This document shows positions 8,451 to 16,275 of a stretch of 41,617 nt of DNA, one piece after another. Location of the stretch: assembly GCA_002499865.1 (NCBI GenBank), contig DANL01000048.1, forward strand, positions 1 to 41,617, written 5' to 3'. A program made the translations under genes and the position numbers. The stretch is from Euryarchaeota archaeon UBA121 (GTDB taxonomy: Archaea; Thermoplasmatota; Poseidoniia; Poseidoniales; Thalassarchaeaceae). Position 1 is the stretch's first letter. Every line of letters starts with the position of its first letter. The notes beneath the pieces are model-generated. The model saw nothing but the letters and a program-made list of their open reading frames with translations, made no database searches and was not told the origin of the DNA.

Positions 8451-9889
8451 TCTTCTTCCTCATTAGAGGATATCAACTTTGCAAGAGAAAGTAATCCTTC
8501 CACATGAAGAGCTGTGACTAGCTCTGTGTTCATTCGTCTCGATGGATCTGTTACTCTCAACCCGAGGCTCGATATTTCGTTGATACTGGCCTGCGCTATT
8601 GCCATTGAGGATTGGTCTCCACTCCCATCGATTATCCTCATTGCAGAGGAGAGTGCCTTGACCACATGTCCAACTGGGCTACCTTCAGAGGAGAATATCT
8701 GGTCAATCTTCTTCTGGGATGAGGATACTGCTTGCTGGATCGTTTCATGCCCCCCGAATTGGGATTTGTTAGACCATTCAGCCGCGTTCTTTCCTGCAAC
8801 CATGCCTGTGACTACCTCCTCCATGAGTAGATTCCCCGGCAGAGGGGCAGTTCCGTGCATTCCGGTGTATGCGGAACGCCCAGCGGCATATAGGCCAGTG
8901 TACCACATTTTACCAGAGTCAAATATCGCTCTACAATGATAATCGACTGGTATTCCGCCAGTGGTCGACACTATCATAGGTGAGAGAGGCAGAACATCGT
9001 TCCTAATATCTAGTCCTGCTCTATCGAGTACCTTTGACATGGTATTCTCAAACCACCCTTCTGCTGATTTCTCCATAGAGCGCATATCGAGAACACACGG
9101 TTCTCCTCCTATTACCTCGACAGGGCTGGCATCCTCTCCAGATTCTTTCCTGATTCTTCCTCCTGAGCCAAGAATATCCATTGGTAGAACCATCCCCGTG
9201 CCTGCAACGGTAAGGGCATGCATCGGAACGTTTGCCATTCCTTTGAGACGTATGCCCGCCGCATTGGAAATTGCAAGTCCGTTTCCTGGGCCACGGGAAG
9301 GCGTATTCCATAATCCCTGATAGCCCTGCGACGCTACTATGATTGTCTTAGCTTGAATTGGAATTAACTCTCCCGATTCTATATCCAATGCGACAATTCC
9401 CCTGGCTTGGTTATTATCCATAACTAGGGCCACAGGAAGTAGGTCAGACTTTCTGTTGATTCCTCTCTTCATTGTCTGTTCTTCGAGAATTCTAGTTACT
9501 TCTCTAATGGTACTATCTCCGCATCCGGCAACTCTTGGAAACGAATGGCCCGAAATATCTGCCATGTGAGGAAGGCCATCCTTTGACCTCCTCAGAACCA
9601 GCCCCCACCTCTCTAGTTCGGATAGGGCCTCTACAGCTGAGCCACAGATTCGCGCTACGGCTCCCTTGTCGGTGTGATCGCCCCCTGCTGAAATGGTGTC
9701 TTCTATGTGAGCCGAAGGAGAGGTTTCATTCAGTGAGGCAGAGAAACCAGAGATTGGTGGAAAGCCAGAAGCAACACCTACGGACGAGCCGCTTACCAAA
9801 AGAGGTCTTGCTCCCGCGTCTGATGCTGCGATAGCGGCCCTTAGGGCGGCCGGGCCCTCTCCGAGTACTAAGACGTCCCACGACTCCAT
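8447..9889 (-). CDS. SdhA/FrdA/L-aspartate oxidase-like FAD-dependent oxidoreductase
   Basis: I place the start at the ATG at 9889 (MESWDVLVLGEGPAALRAAI), because the dinucleotide-binding fold begins there; the frame is open 17 codons further upstream. About 480 residues. The N-terminal GEGPAALRAA Rossmann motif, the TGGIPVDYHCRA segment and GLYAAGRSAYTGMHG are the landmarks of the fumarate reductase/succinate dehydrogenase/NadB flavoprotein family. The histidine that binds FAD covalently in SdhA (RSHTxxAxGG) is absent. The family motif HGANRLxGNSLLE is altered to HGTAPLPGNLLME (His345 to Glu357), losing the substrate-binding arginine, and GE in AGE is GR. The role in succinate or aspartate oxidation is therefore doubtful. 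Translationally coupled (ATGA) to the downstream HIT gene; no iron-sulfur partner subunit is nearby. Confidence 0.75.
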   Translation of the reverse strand: MESWDVLVLGEGPAALRAAIAASDAGARPLLVSGSSVGVASGFPPISGFSASLNETSPSAHIEDTISAGGDHTDKGAVARICGSAVEALSELERWGLVLRRSKDGLPHMADISGHSFPRVAGCGDSTIREVTRILEEQTMKRGINRKSDLLPVALVMDNNQARGIVALDIESGELIPIQAKTIIVASQGYQGLWNTPSRGPGNGLAISNAAGIRLKGMANVPMHALTVAGTGMVLPMDILGSGGRIRKESGEDASPVEVIGGEPCVLDMRSMEKSAEGWFENTMSKVLDRAGLDIRNDVLPLSPMIVSTTGGIPVDYHCRAIFDSGKMWYTGLYAAGRSAYTGMHGTAPLPGNLLMEEVVTGMVAGKNAAEWSNKSQFGGHETIQQAVSSSQKKIDQIFSSEGSPVGHVVKALSSAMRIIDGSGDQSSMAIAQASINEISSLGLRVTDPSRRMNTELVTALHVEGLLSLAKLISSNEEEE

Positions 9890-9948
9890 CACTATCGGTG
9901 CTTGCCAACAGGGGAGGTATGATGAACATGACGCTCCCAACTTATGGC

Positions 9949-11412
9949 CTAACTCTGCCTGTCACTGAGCGGTATTGCTATTCTCCTTACTGCTTCGGAC
10001 GCCTCGGTCATTCGAACCGCGGCACTCTCGGGATTTACCCCGGTTGTAAGAGATGTCTGGACGACCATGGAGGACAGTGTCTCTCCCGACTCCCCCTTCA
10101 GAGTAACCTGTACTGGGTGAGGGCCTGATTCTGAGTCTGGCCAGGCTATCCCTATCCACAGGACTACAGCTCTTTCCAGCATTGTAACTAGTTTGCTTAT
10201 TTTGTCTCCCTGATCATCTGAGCTCATACTAGGATGGGGCGTTGTGGGCGAGCTTAATCTAAGGCTCTGGTAAGCCGGCTCTCCCTTTGCTACAATTATG
10301 TCAAGCTCAACCGTTTTGGCGTGTCCTGTGTGATTGTGAAGCATGACAAATAGCTCCCCCTGCCCTTCGGAGCATCTTGGTGGCAGGTCTAGGTCTAATC
10401 TCCATTTTTCGAAGTCCTCCCCCTGTGGCCCAGCGACGGAGTCATGTAGTCGGTCTAACAACCTGAATAGTCCGGGCTCCCATGCCCGAGTATGGGCTAG
10501 GAGCTTGCTTAGAGAGGAGGCATTGAATTTATTTGAGCTATCAAAAAGAGAGTCGGTAGCTGCAACTTTGAAAACTGTCTTTACTTCTGAGATGAGTCTG
10601 TTCCTATCTATTATCCCTCTCTGTTCCCAATGGATGGACTGGAGGACGTGCTCTACTGCCGTTCGAGGGGTTTGACCCGTCCTGACGCTGAACTCTAGAG
10701 AGTCCATCCATTCATCCCACAAATCACTGGTCTCTGGATCTAAATGGGCCTTAAGTGAGTCTGTAAGAACTGATTTCAATATACTGTCATGCAGAGTTGG
10801 TGCATGGAGGGAGAGGAGTGTGAAATCATTAGATCTCATAGGCATGCTTCCCTCCAGCCTTAGAGAATTTAGAATGCACACTGACCCAAAGAAAGCACCG
10901 GATGCCATTAGAGACGGTGCGAGAACGGTACCTGGATTTAGTCTGAGGACTACATACAGCGAGGCTCCCCCAAGTATAGCTGATATTAGCCTGAGTCTCT
11001 CTCGGATGACCCTGTCCCTCAATGTACTAATTATCCTCTCAGAACCAGGATAGGATCCTTTTGACTTATGTCCTTCCACAGAGAGTGAAAGTCTATCTCT
11101 TGCGACCATAGAAGAGAACCAAGAAGCCATGTTAGTAGGGATATAAAGTATAGAAATTATTGTGAAAAGTCCGATACTGACCTCGATTGAGGAGTGCTCC
11201 CATCCAACGAGAAGAACTGCGCAGGATACGGTTGCAATTGCAGGTAAAGTCAATCTGATTTCTGATGTAGTACGGATGGACGATAGCCATGTCCAAAATC
11301 TTCTTCCTGCATCTCTTCTGGCTATCATCCTTGATAGGGCTCGCTCGTTCTTTGCTCCGAACCCACTCTCCTCTCCATAGGGAGTAGGTAAGGGAGACAG
11401 GGGGCCTTCCAT
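9949..11412 (-). CDS. Unknown membrane-associated protein
   Basis: 487 residues from an ATG at 11412. I do not recognise the family. The first 50 residues are polar; hydrophobic segments appear at about 58-75 (LPAIATVSCAVLLVGW), 80-100 (IEVSIGLFTIISILYIPTNM), and a close pair near 145-185 (LISAILGGASLYVVLRL and SLMASGAFFGSVCI), suggesting four membrane helices. The remaining 300 residues are soluble and mixed alpha/beta, with a late beta-rich region (LDLDLPPRCSEGQGELFVML to about 430) that could be an Ig-like fold. It is 60 bp upstream of the flavoprotein gene on the same strand and may head that operon. A layout of four helices followed by a cytoplasmic domain superficially recalls archaeal TadC/GspF-type assembly proteins, but I see no diagnostic motif. 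Confidence 0.65.
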   Translation of the reverse strand: MEGPLSPLPTPYGEESGFGAKNERALSRMIARRDAGRRFWTWLSSIRTTSEIRLTLPAIATVSCAVLLVGWEHSSIEVSIGLFTIISILYIPTNMASWFSSMVARDRLSLSVEGHKSKGSYPGSERIISTLRDRVIRERLRLISAILGGASLYVVLRLNPGTVLAPSLMASGAFFGSVCILNSLRLEGSMPMRSNDFTLLSLHAPTLHDSILKSVLTDSLKAHLDPETSDLWDEWMDSLEFSVRTGQTPRTAVEHVLQSIHWEQRGIIDRNRLISEVKTVFKVAATDSLFDSSNKFNASSLSKLLAHTRAWEPGLFRLLDRLHDSVAGPQGEDFEKWRLDLDLPPRCSEGQGELFVMLHNHTGHAKTVELDIIVAKGEPAYQSLRLSSPTTPHPSMSSDDQGDKISKLVTMLERAVVLWIGIAWPDSESGPHPVQVTLKGESGETLSSMVVQTSLTTGVNPESAAVRMTEASEAVRRIAIPLSDRQS

Positions 11413-11515
11413 GTGTGAGCGTGGGGCCCATGGTGCTTCATGGCATCGGACGATAGGGGTCCAAAGGGTCGATTTTCTTCGCTAGACTTCTTGAGGGGTA
11501 GGCTTTGCGGGATAC

Positions 11516-11593
11516 GGGCGTGTAGCATAGCCTGGATAATGCACTGGCCTCCTAAGCCAGGGACCGCGGGTTCGAATCCTGCCGCGCCCGCCA
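11516..11593 (+). tRNA. tRNA-Arg (anticodon CCT)
   Basis: A full cloverleaf can be folded by hand: acceptor GGGCGTG pairs with CGCGCCC (one G-U), D stem GCAT/ATGC, anticodon stem CTGGC/GCCAG around the loop CTCCTAA with anticodon CCT, five-base variable region GGACC, and T stem GCGGG/CCTGC around TTCGAAT. Discriminator base is G at 11590 and the CCA tail is genomically encoded at 11591-11593. It decodes AGG. There is no intron. It lies between the minus-strand unknown membrane-protein gene and the RFC-like gene, and is transcribed against both. Confidence 0.95.
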
Positions 11594-11612
11594 TCTTATT
11601 GCCTGTGCTTCA

Positions 11613-12746
11613 TCAGGAGAATGCAAGGCCGTGTAACTCTCCTGCCTCGGCCGTTCGGTGCAAGAATCTCTCCAACGGAACACGCGCGTGCATAGATTTC
11701 TTCAGACTAGTATCACATTCTGCAAGAGCATCCAGAAGGTTGTCTCTCAGTGTATCCGGGATTGACAGCCTTCTGCCCACCAAGACCCCGTGTAGCTGTT
11801 GAACAACATCATCGGCATCTAATCCGTGTTCATTCATTAGGCGGTCTATCTGTGCTAGAGCACCAACAAGTGTTCTTTTCCTCCTTCCTGCCTTGTTTTC
11901 CCATTTCCACTCAACGACCCTGCCTCTAAGTGCTAGTTCGACAAGGTATCTACCAGCCTGAAGAGTTGTTGCCTGAACCAGCTTATGCACAGCCGATCTA
12001 TCGGCTCCCAGCCCCCTAGAGTCAAGCATTTCTAACGTGAATATGGCCTTCCTCAGGTTTCCATCGCAAATGTAGGCAATATCTTCAATGACCTCGCGTG
12101 TAACATTGGAGTTGGATTTCTCTGACAGAGAAGATAGTGTAAGTACGATTTGCTCTCTATCTGTGGCTGGAATCCTAATCATCCTACTTCTAGATCTGAG
12201 GGCATCAATAATACGAGAAGGGGCCCTTGCCACTAGTATGAACCTAGAGGCGTTTCCAACCTTCTCCATCATCCTACGAAGGTAAGCCTGCCTTATTGAA
12301 CCAAGATGATCTGCATCTTCCAGAACGATTAGCCTACTTACAGGGATTGTACCTGGTTCAGATTTGGTCTCAAAGCCAGCTGGTGCCTTGTCTCCATGGG
12401 ATAAGGGGGCCATCCCTCTGTCGAATGCGTCGAGGCTTGTTCTACCGGCCAGAGTATCTGTTGACCCTCCTGGCCTTAGGAAGTTCTCGAACTTTGCCAT
12501 GGCTCCTGACTGCCGAGAAAGGTCTCTACACTGTAAAACATGGGTAGTAGCTTTCCATCCCGGACCAAGGATTTGGCGGGCAACTAACTTCCATGAGGCC
12601 GTCTTACCAACACCTGGGGGGCCCGTAAGAAGTAGATGAGGGGGATCGGCGGTTGCGGACGACGCAGAAAGCGCGTCACTGACTCTTTTCGGCACGGCCA
12701 AGTCATCGAAAGTCCTCGGTGAGAATGACTCCAACCAGCTGGGCAT
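11613..12746 (-). CDS. Replication factor C small-subunit-like clamp-loader ATPase
   Basis: 377 residues, AAA+ clamp-loader family. The N-terminus (WLESFSPRTFDDLAVPKRV) matches the RFC opening WxxKYRPxxLxxL. Walker A is GPPGVGKT near residues 41-48. The Walker B strand reads LIVLEDADHL, so the canonical DEAD box has its first two acidic residues swapped. Downstream are AYLRRMMEKV, the SRC-type arginine-finger region as RSRSRMIRI, and sensor 2 GNLRKAI. An unusually long segment of about 60 residues rich in Gly/Ser/Pro lies between Walker A and B. RFC loads the PCNA sliding clamp onto primed DNA. These deviations recall the non-canonical RFC3/RFC5-type eukaryotic subunits, so this may be a specialised second small subunit rather than the main RfcS. 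It ends 20 bp from the tRNA-Arg gene. Confidence 0.8.
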   Translation of the reverse strand: MPSWLESFSPRTFDDLAVPKRVSDALSASSATADPPHLLLTGPPGVGKTASWKLVARQILGPGWKATTHVLQCRDLSRQSGAMAKFENFLRPGGSTDTLAGRTSLDAFDRGMAPLSHGDKAPAGFETKSEPGTIPVSRLIVLEDADHLGSIRQAYLRRMMEKVGNASRFILVARAPSRIIDALRSRSRMIRIPATDREQIVLTLSSLSEKSNSNVTREVIEDIAYICDGNLRKAIFTLEMLDSRGLGADRSAVHKLVQATTLQAGRYLVELALRGRVVEWKWENKAGRRKRTLVGALAQIDRLMNEHGLDADDVVQQLHGVLVGRRLSIPDTLRDNLLDALAECDTSLKKSMHARVPLERFLHRTAEAGELHGLAFS

Positions 12747-12821
12747 AGTTCTTGGTAGAAGAGCAGGGTCTTGAAGTAAGCGCTAAGCTAGTTCAGAGAG
12801 AACATCTGAGGAGGGTAGTTT

Positions 12822-13094
12822 CTATATTGCCCTCATTTTCTTGATTGGTCTACCTTGGCTTCTGGGCTTGGAGAAAACCCTGTACCCACACTTGTGGCAT
12901 GACTTTCCTGTGGAGCCGGCTTCTATCCAAGTCAGATGTCCACACCTGAGGCACTTGTATCTGATTTCTAATGGATCCATTTTAGAATCGCAGTGGTTAC
13001 ACTGGGGTGGCTCGGAAGGATTCCACGCCCTCCTATCTGTACGGTTGCACTTACGGCACTTGTGGTTCACCATGTACTCTGCTTCACTCGCCAT
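12822..13094 (-). CDS. rpoP: Two-zinc-ribbon protein with C-terminal Rpo12 (RpoP)-like domain
   Basis: I use the ATG at 13094 (90 residues); the frame extends to a TTG at 13124. Two zinc-ribbon units are visible. The first has CRKCN near residue 13 and CNHCD about 20 residues later. The second has YKCLRCGHLTW and CHKCGYRVFSKPRSQGRPIKKMRAI. The second closely follows the archaeal RNA polymerase subunit P/Rpo12 pattern (YxCxxCG, then CPxCGYRxxxKxRP and a basic tail with xAV/xAI). Rpo12 proteins are normally about 45-50 residues, so here the domain appears fused to an extra N-terminal zinc ribbon; an internal start at MDPLEIRYKC would give the minimal protein. Next to an RFC-like gene and guaA. 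Identity as the polymerase subunit is likely but not certain; another zinc-ribbon protein is the alternative. Confidence 0.65.
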   Translation of the reverse strand: MASEAEYMVNHKCRKCNRTDRRAWNPSEPPQCNHCDSKMDPLEIRYKCLRCGHLTWIEAGSTGKSCHKCGYRVFSKPRSQGRPIKKMRAI

Positions 13095-13137
13095 CGGGCC
13101 CGCGACTTTACCGTCCTTCTTCAATCTGTCCTATGTC

Positions 13138-13731
13138 TCAAACACCGCTTCTAGACCTTTCACAGACTTTTACGAAGTTCTGGAACATAACTCGTCCATA
13201 CTCGGAGTCATTCACTTCTGGATGGAACTGGAGTCCGAATCTATCACCATCAGAGTTCTCCATTGCCTGTACTTCACAGGATTCGCTTCTGGCGGTTATC
13301 GAGAATCCATCGGGGACCTCGATGACCTCATCATTGTGGCTCTCCCACACCGTCTGATTGTCTGGAGTGCCAGCGAATATAGCGCCTCCGTCTCCGATAA
13401 GAGAGATATTGGCGGCACCGAACTCTGGTTTTGGGGCCTCGCCTGCCTTTCCACCATAATGTCCAGCCATGAACTGATGACCCGCACATATCCCAAGAAT
13501 CGGAACATCTAGAGAGAGGTATTCTCCACATTTGCCAAGCTGTCCGGTAAGACCCACTCTCGCCGCGCCTCCTGAGAGGATCAGTCCGTCGACCTTTCGC
13601 AAATCTGAAAGTGGAGTATCATTAGGTAAAATCTTTGTATCTACTCCAAGATACCTGAGCATTCTCCACTCCCTATGGGTCCACTGACCACCATTATCTA
13701 TGACGTCAATGACCAGTTTCAGTCCCTCCAT
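13138..13731 (-). CDS. guaAA: GMP synthase glutaminase (amidotransferase) subunit
   Basis: 197 residues, the size of the stand-alone archaeal GMP synthase subunit A. It is a class I glutamine amidotransferase: the nucleophile lies in GICAGHQ (Cys82) and the other two catalytic residues in LQFHPEV (His170, Glu172). The opening LVIDVIDNGGQWTHREWRML and ILSGGA are typical of GuaA rather than CarA, TrpG or PyrG. It hydrolyses glutamine and supplies ammonia to the separate ATP-pyrophosphatase subunit, which converts XMP to GMP; that partner is not in this window. It starts 79 bp from the tRNA-Asp gene, which is divergent, and ends 43 bp before the zinc-ribbon gene, suggesting cotranscription with it. 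Confidence 0.93.
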   Translation of the reverse strand: MEGLKLVIDVIDNGGQWTHREWRMLRYLGVDTKILPNDTPLSDLRKVDGLILSGGAARVGLTGQLGKCGEYLSLDVPILGICAGHQFMAGHYGGKAGEAPKPEFGAANISLIGDGGAIFAGTPDNQTVWESHNDEVIEVPDGFSITARSESCEVQAMENSDGDRFGLQFHPEVNDSEYGRVMFQNFVKVCERSRSGV

Positions 13732-13810
13732 ACCCCTCCAAGAGGCAGGAGGATGATGAACAATACCCTCTCAAAGGTTGAAAAAGAGAACCCGTGTCGT
13801 AGGGTTCCAA

Positions 13811-13886
13811 GCCCCGATGGTGTAGTGGCCTATCATGCAGCCCTGTCGAGGCTGCGACCCGGGTTCAAATCCCGGTCGGGGCGCCA
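13811..13886 (+). tRNA. tRNA-Asp (anticodon GTC)
   Basis: The acceptor strands GCCCCGA and TCGGGGC pair fully. The anticodon stem CAGCC/GGCTG encloses CTGTCGA with anticodon GTC, and the T stem CCGGG/CCCGG encloses TTCAAAT. Discriminator base is G at 13883 and CCA is encoded at 13884-13886. It decodes GAC/GAU. No intron. The small putative zinc-protein gene ends one base beyond the CCA on the opposite strand. Confidence 0.95.
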
Positions 13887-13887
13887 C

Positions 13888-14160
13888 TCATTTCCCTGAA
13901 TTATCCTCCCACCATTTGGGTTCCTGTTCAGGCTCCGGTTCAGATACTAATGGAGGTTGATCCTGATGCTTCCAACAGTAATCAGTAGATCTGAATGTAA
14001 GTGCGTTGCATCCTTCAACTGCACAGTTGATGAGTTGACTAGATCGTCTCTGGGCGGGGGTGATTATTTTCGTTGATTTTGATGGGGCGCCCATTCCTCC
14101 AAATAGGGCTAAGAAAATGCCATGACAAACAAGTTCCGCTATTAATTGAGGCAGGACCAT
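13888..14160 (-). CDS. Small hypothetical protein, possible zinc-binding motif
   Basis: 90 residues, family not recognised. Residues 1-25 are hydrophobic (LIAELVCHGIFLALFGGMGA), consistent with one membrane helix or a signal anchor. The middle contains CAVEGCNALTFRSTDYCWKH, a C-x4-C-x9-C-x2-H arrangement that could bind one zinc. The C-terminus is Pro/Glu-rich and ends WWEDNSGK. It fills the space between the trm5 gene (33 bp away, same strand) and the tRNA-Asp gene, and no other frame there gives a sensible product, which supports it being real. It may be cotranscribed with trm5. Function unknown. Confidence 0.55.
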   Translation of the reverse strand: MVLPQLIAELVCHGIFLALFGGMGAPSKSTKIITPAQRRSSQLINCAVEGCNALTFRSTDYCWKHQDQPPLVSEPEPEQEPKWWEDNSGK

Positions 14161-14193
14161 GATTCTTCATTGACGTTATCGAGATAAGTCTGT

Positions 14194-15369
14194 CTACGAC
14201 GCGGGGCCTATCCAAGCCTCGAATGCGCATAATCTGAGGGTCGAACTGTAATCTCGCTTGATTTTGAGGGTTGGCTCAGGAGTGCCCTGTAGCCTAGGGG
14301 GCAGAGCCTTTCGTATCGCATCGTTGACATCTTCAATCTCTGACTCGGCGACGATAACTCTGCCTCTGATCATGGACGTTCCGGTCCTGTCGAGAAGTGG
14401 AACCAGAGTAGGGAGGAGCTCAACTGTTCTGTGGGGTAGGTTGACTAAGAGTAGATCCCATGCCCCTGTAATGGAGGGGTCCTCATGCAGCTTGGTAGCA
14501 TCTGCGACGCCGACTATTCGGTCTTCGTATAATCTCGAGATCTTTTTTGCTCCGGTTGGATAGTCTCTTCGATCCCATCTACGCAGGTTGTCCAAAAGAA
14601 GCTCTATAGCATCTGGATTGAGGTCTGATGCTAATATCCGTCCCACGAGATCGGTTTCTCCCAATAGCGTGGCTAAAGCAGGTCCAACCCCACAAAAGGG
14701 ATCGCATACGCGAAGCGGGCGATCGAGCATGGAGCGTAACTCCTTGGCGAGACTGAGTGTCTCCAGTCTCTCGGTCTGCAACTTGGTTGAGAAGTATGCC
14801 CGTCTAGGATCACATAGTATGGACTTGCCAGACTCTCTGACCAAAACTCTGGTATCGCACATTTCCTCTGATATATCTCCAGTGATTATCTCCGAGTCCT
14901 GCCTTAATGCTATAGGAGATAGGTCCCTAATTCTTAGTTCTCCTTGTACTCCTCTGTCTTCCATAACCATTCTTACTTTTGGATGAGAGGCCATCTTTGA
15001 AATTGCTATTTGTTCCCTGTAAGAAGAAATTTCCTCATTTATTCTAACTATCATGATATCTCCGATAAACTCGTGATTGGAGGGCCAGCTCTCTCCATAC
15101 TCTGTGATGGTGTCCTCCCCGATTATTTCTGAGAGGTGTTTCCACCAACTATCATTTGATCGTTCATCGATTTTTCCTTCGTGGATGACCTCCTCAAATT
15201 CGCTGAAATGTTCGGGTAGGTTGTGAGGTGCACTTTCTGAAAGTGGAATTAGCCTGTGTTTACCGTCACTATCTGGGCATATCCTCATACCGTTGTTCAG
15301 CAGATCATTGTCTTTCAGTAGGACGATTACGTCCTGTACAGACTTGTTTGGGACCCTCAGATGCCGCAT
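14194..15369 (-). CDS. trm5: tRNA (guanine-37-N1)-methyltransferase Trm5-like
   Basis: About 391 residues if it begins at the ATG at 15369 (MRHLRVPNKSVQDVI), where Trm5 proteins usually start; ATGs at 15378 and 15381 and a GTG at 15405 are also in frame. The N-terminal part resembles the Trm5 D1 region, the middle has GELRIRDLSPIALR and a D2-like ILCDPRRAYFSTKLQTERL, and the class I methyltransferase domain carries the SAM motif VCDPFCGVGPALATLL and the NLPH catalytic loop (Trm5 has NLPxxS). Trm5 adds the N1 methyl group at G37 next to the anticodon to prevent frameshifting; Tyw2 and related wyosine enzymes share this fold, so a TYW2 paralogue is the main alternative. Divergent from the diphthine synthase gene with under 40 bp between starts. 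Confidence 0.8.
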   Translation of the reverse strand: MRHLRVPNKSVQDVIVLLKDNDLLNNGMRICPDSDGKHRLIPLSESAPHNLPEHFSEFEEVIHEGKIDERSNDSWWKHLSEIIGEDTITEYGESWPSNHEFIGDIMIVRINEEISSYREQIAISKMASHPKVRMVMEDRGVQGELRIRDLSPIALRQDSEIITGDISEEMCDTRVLVRESGKSILCDPRRAYFSTKLQTERLETLSLAKELRSMLDRPLRVCDPFCGVGPALATLLGETDLVGRILASDLNPDAIELLLDNLRRWDRRDYPTGAKKISRLYEDRIVGVADATKLHEDPSITGAWDLLLVNLPHRTVELLPTLVPLLDRTGTSMIRGRVIVAESEIEDVNDAIRKALPPRLQGTPEPTLKIKRDYSSTLRLCAFEAWIGPAS

Positions 15370-15406
15370 CACGTTCATCATGGGCAACGGGTCAGCTCGC
15401 TTCACA

Positions 15407-16234
15407 ATGACGGCTGTATTAGAGGGTCCGGGGCTCTGGTTAATCGGATTGGGGCCTGGTGATTTGCGTCATATGACATCGTTTGCACTGAGTGTAGCAG
15501 AAGCCTGTGATAAGAGGTATCTAGAGGGTTACACTGCTATTCTTCCTGATGATCAAGAAGAGAAATTAGGAGATTTAGTTGGAGATTGGGATAGAGTAAT
15601 GAGAGATGGAATCGAAAATCCTGACGAGATAATCCGCCAGGCAAAGAATGTCATGGTTGGAATCATGGTAGTGGGAGACCCGATGCAGGCTACCACCCAT
15701 ATCGATCTGAAAATTAGATGTCAGGAATCGGGCGTCCCCTTCCATGTCGTTCCTGGACTTTCAGCTACTAGTCTAGCCGTGTCTCTATCAGGTATGCAGT
15801 CGTATCGTTTTGGTAGACAGGTGACTATCCCCTTCCCCTATGGGGACTATCTGCCTACTTCTCCTCTGGAAATAATACTGAAGAATTACGCCGGGAACCT
15901 CCATACTCTTGTTCTTCTAGATCTAGACCCCACGGGTATGGGTTTGGCACCTCCTAAACCTATGGTTCCGAAGCAGGCTTATGAGATTCTAAAGGCTATG
16001 GCCGAACGCCATGGAGCAGACGAGGAAGTGGATCATGATTCCTTGTCTTCTTCTATTTCTGGCTGGAATGCAATATTGCTAAGTGATATCGGCACGAGTG
16101 GGCAGAGGGTTGTTTCTGGGAGCCTTTCTGACATATCAGAATTTGAAGGGGGCATGATCCATTGCCTAATCCTTCCGACAGAATTCAGTGGCATGGAGAA
16201 AGAGATTTTTGAGAGCCTAAAGGCGGATATGTGA
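15407..16234 (+). CDS. dph5: Diphthine synthase
   Basis: I place the start at the ATG at 15407 (275 residues), just before the first beta strand GLWLIGLGPGDLRHMTSFAL; the frame is open 38 codons upstream but that part antisense-overlaps trm5. The tetrapyrrole-methylase fold is clear: GLGPGD near the N-terminus, RYLEGYTA, VMVGIMVVGDPMQATTHID and FHVVPGLSATSLAVSLSGMQSYRFG, which are diagnostic of DphB/Dph5. The enzyme uses SAM to trimethylate the modified histidine of elongation factor 2, the middle step of diphthamide synthesis. It is an archaeal/eukaryotic gene and one of the better taxonomic markers in this window. The unknown 569-residue gene follows 41 bp later on the same strand. Confidence 0.93.
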   Translation: MTAVLEGPGLWLIGLGPGDLRHMTSFALSVAEACDKRYLEGYTAILPDDQEEKLGDLVGDWDRVMRDGIENPDEIIRQAKNVMVGIMVVGDPMQATTHIDLKIRCQESGVPFHVVPGLSATSLAVSLSGMQSYRFGRQVTIPFPYGDYLPTSPLEIILKNYAGNLHTLVLLDLDPTGMGLAPPKPMVPKQAYEILKAMAERHGADEEVDHDSLSSSISGWNAILLSDIGTSGQRVVSGSLSDISEFEGGMIHCLILPTEFSGMEKEIFESLKADM

Positions 16235-16275
16235 ATTGCTAGAAGGTGTTCCGGGGATAAGGGAGATGAAGGGAG

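Noticed and set aside
11440..11802. A 120-codon plus-strand frame spanning tRNA-Arg
   Set aside because: It runs through a complete tRNA gene and antisense to the 3' end of the RFC-like gene; no protein signature.
12841..13512. A 223-codon plus-strand frame across the zinc-ribbon and guaA genes
   Set aside because: Antisense to two well-supported genes, with no recognisable motif; the product is rich in His/Trp/Leu as expected for antisense of Cys-rich coding.
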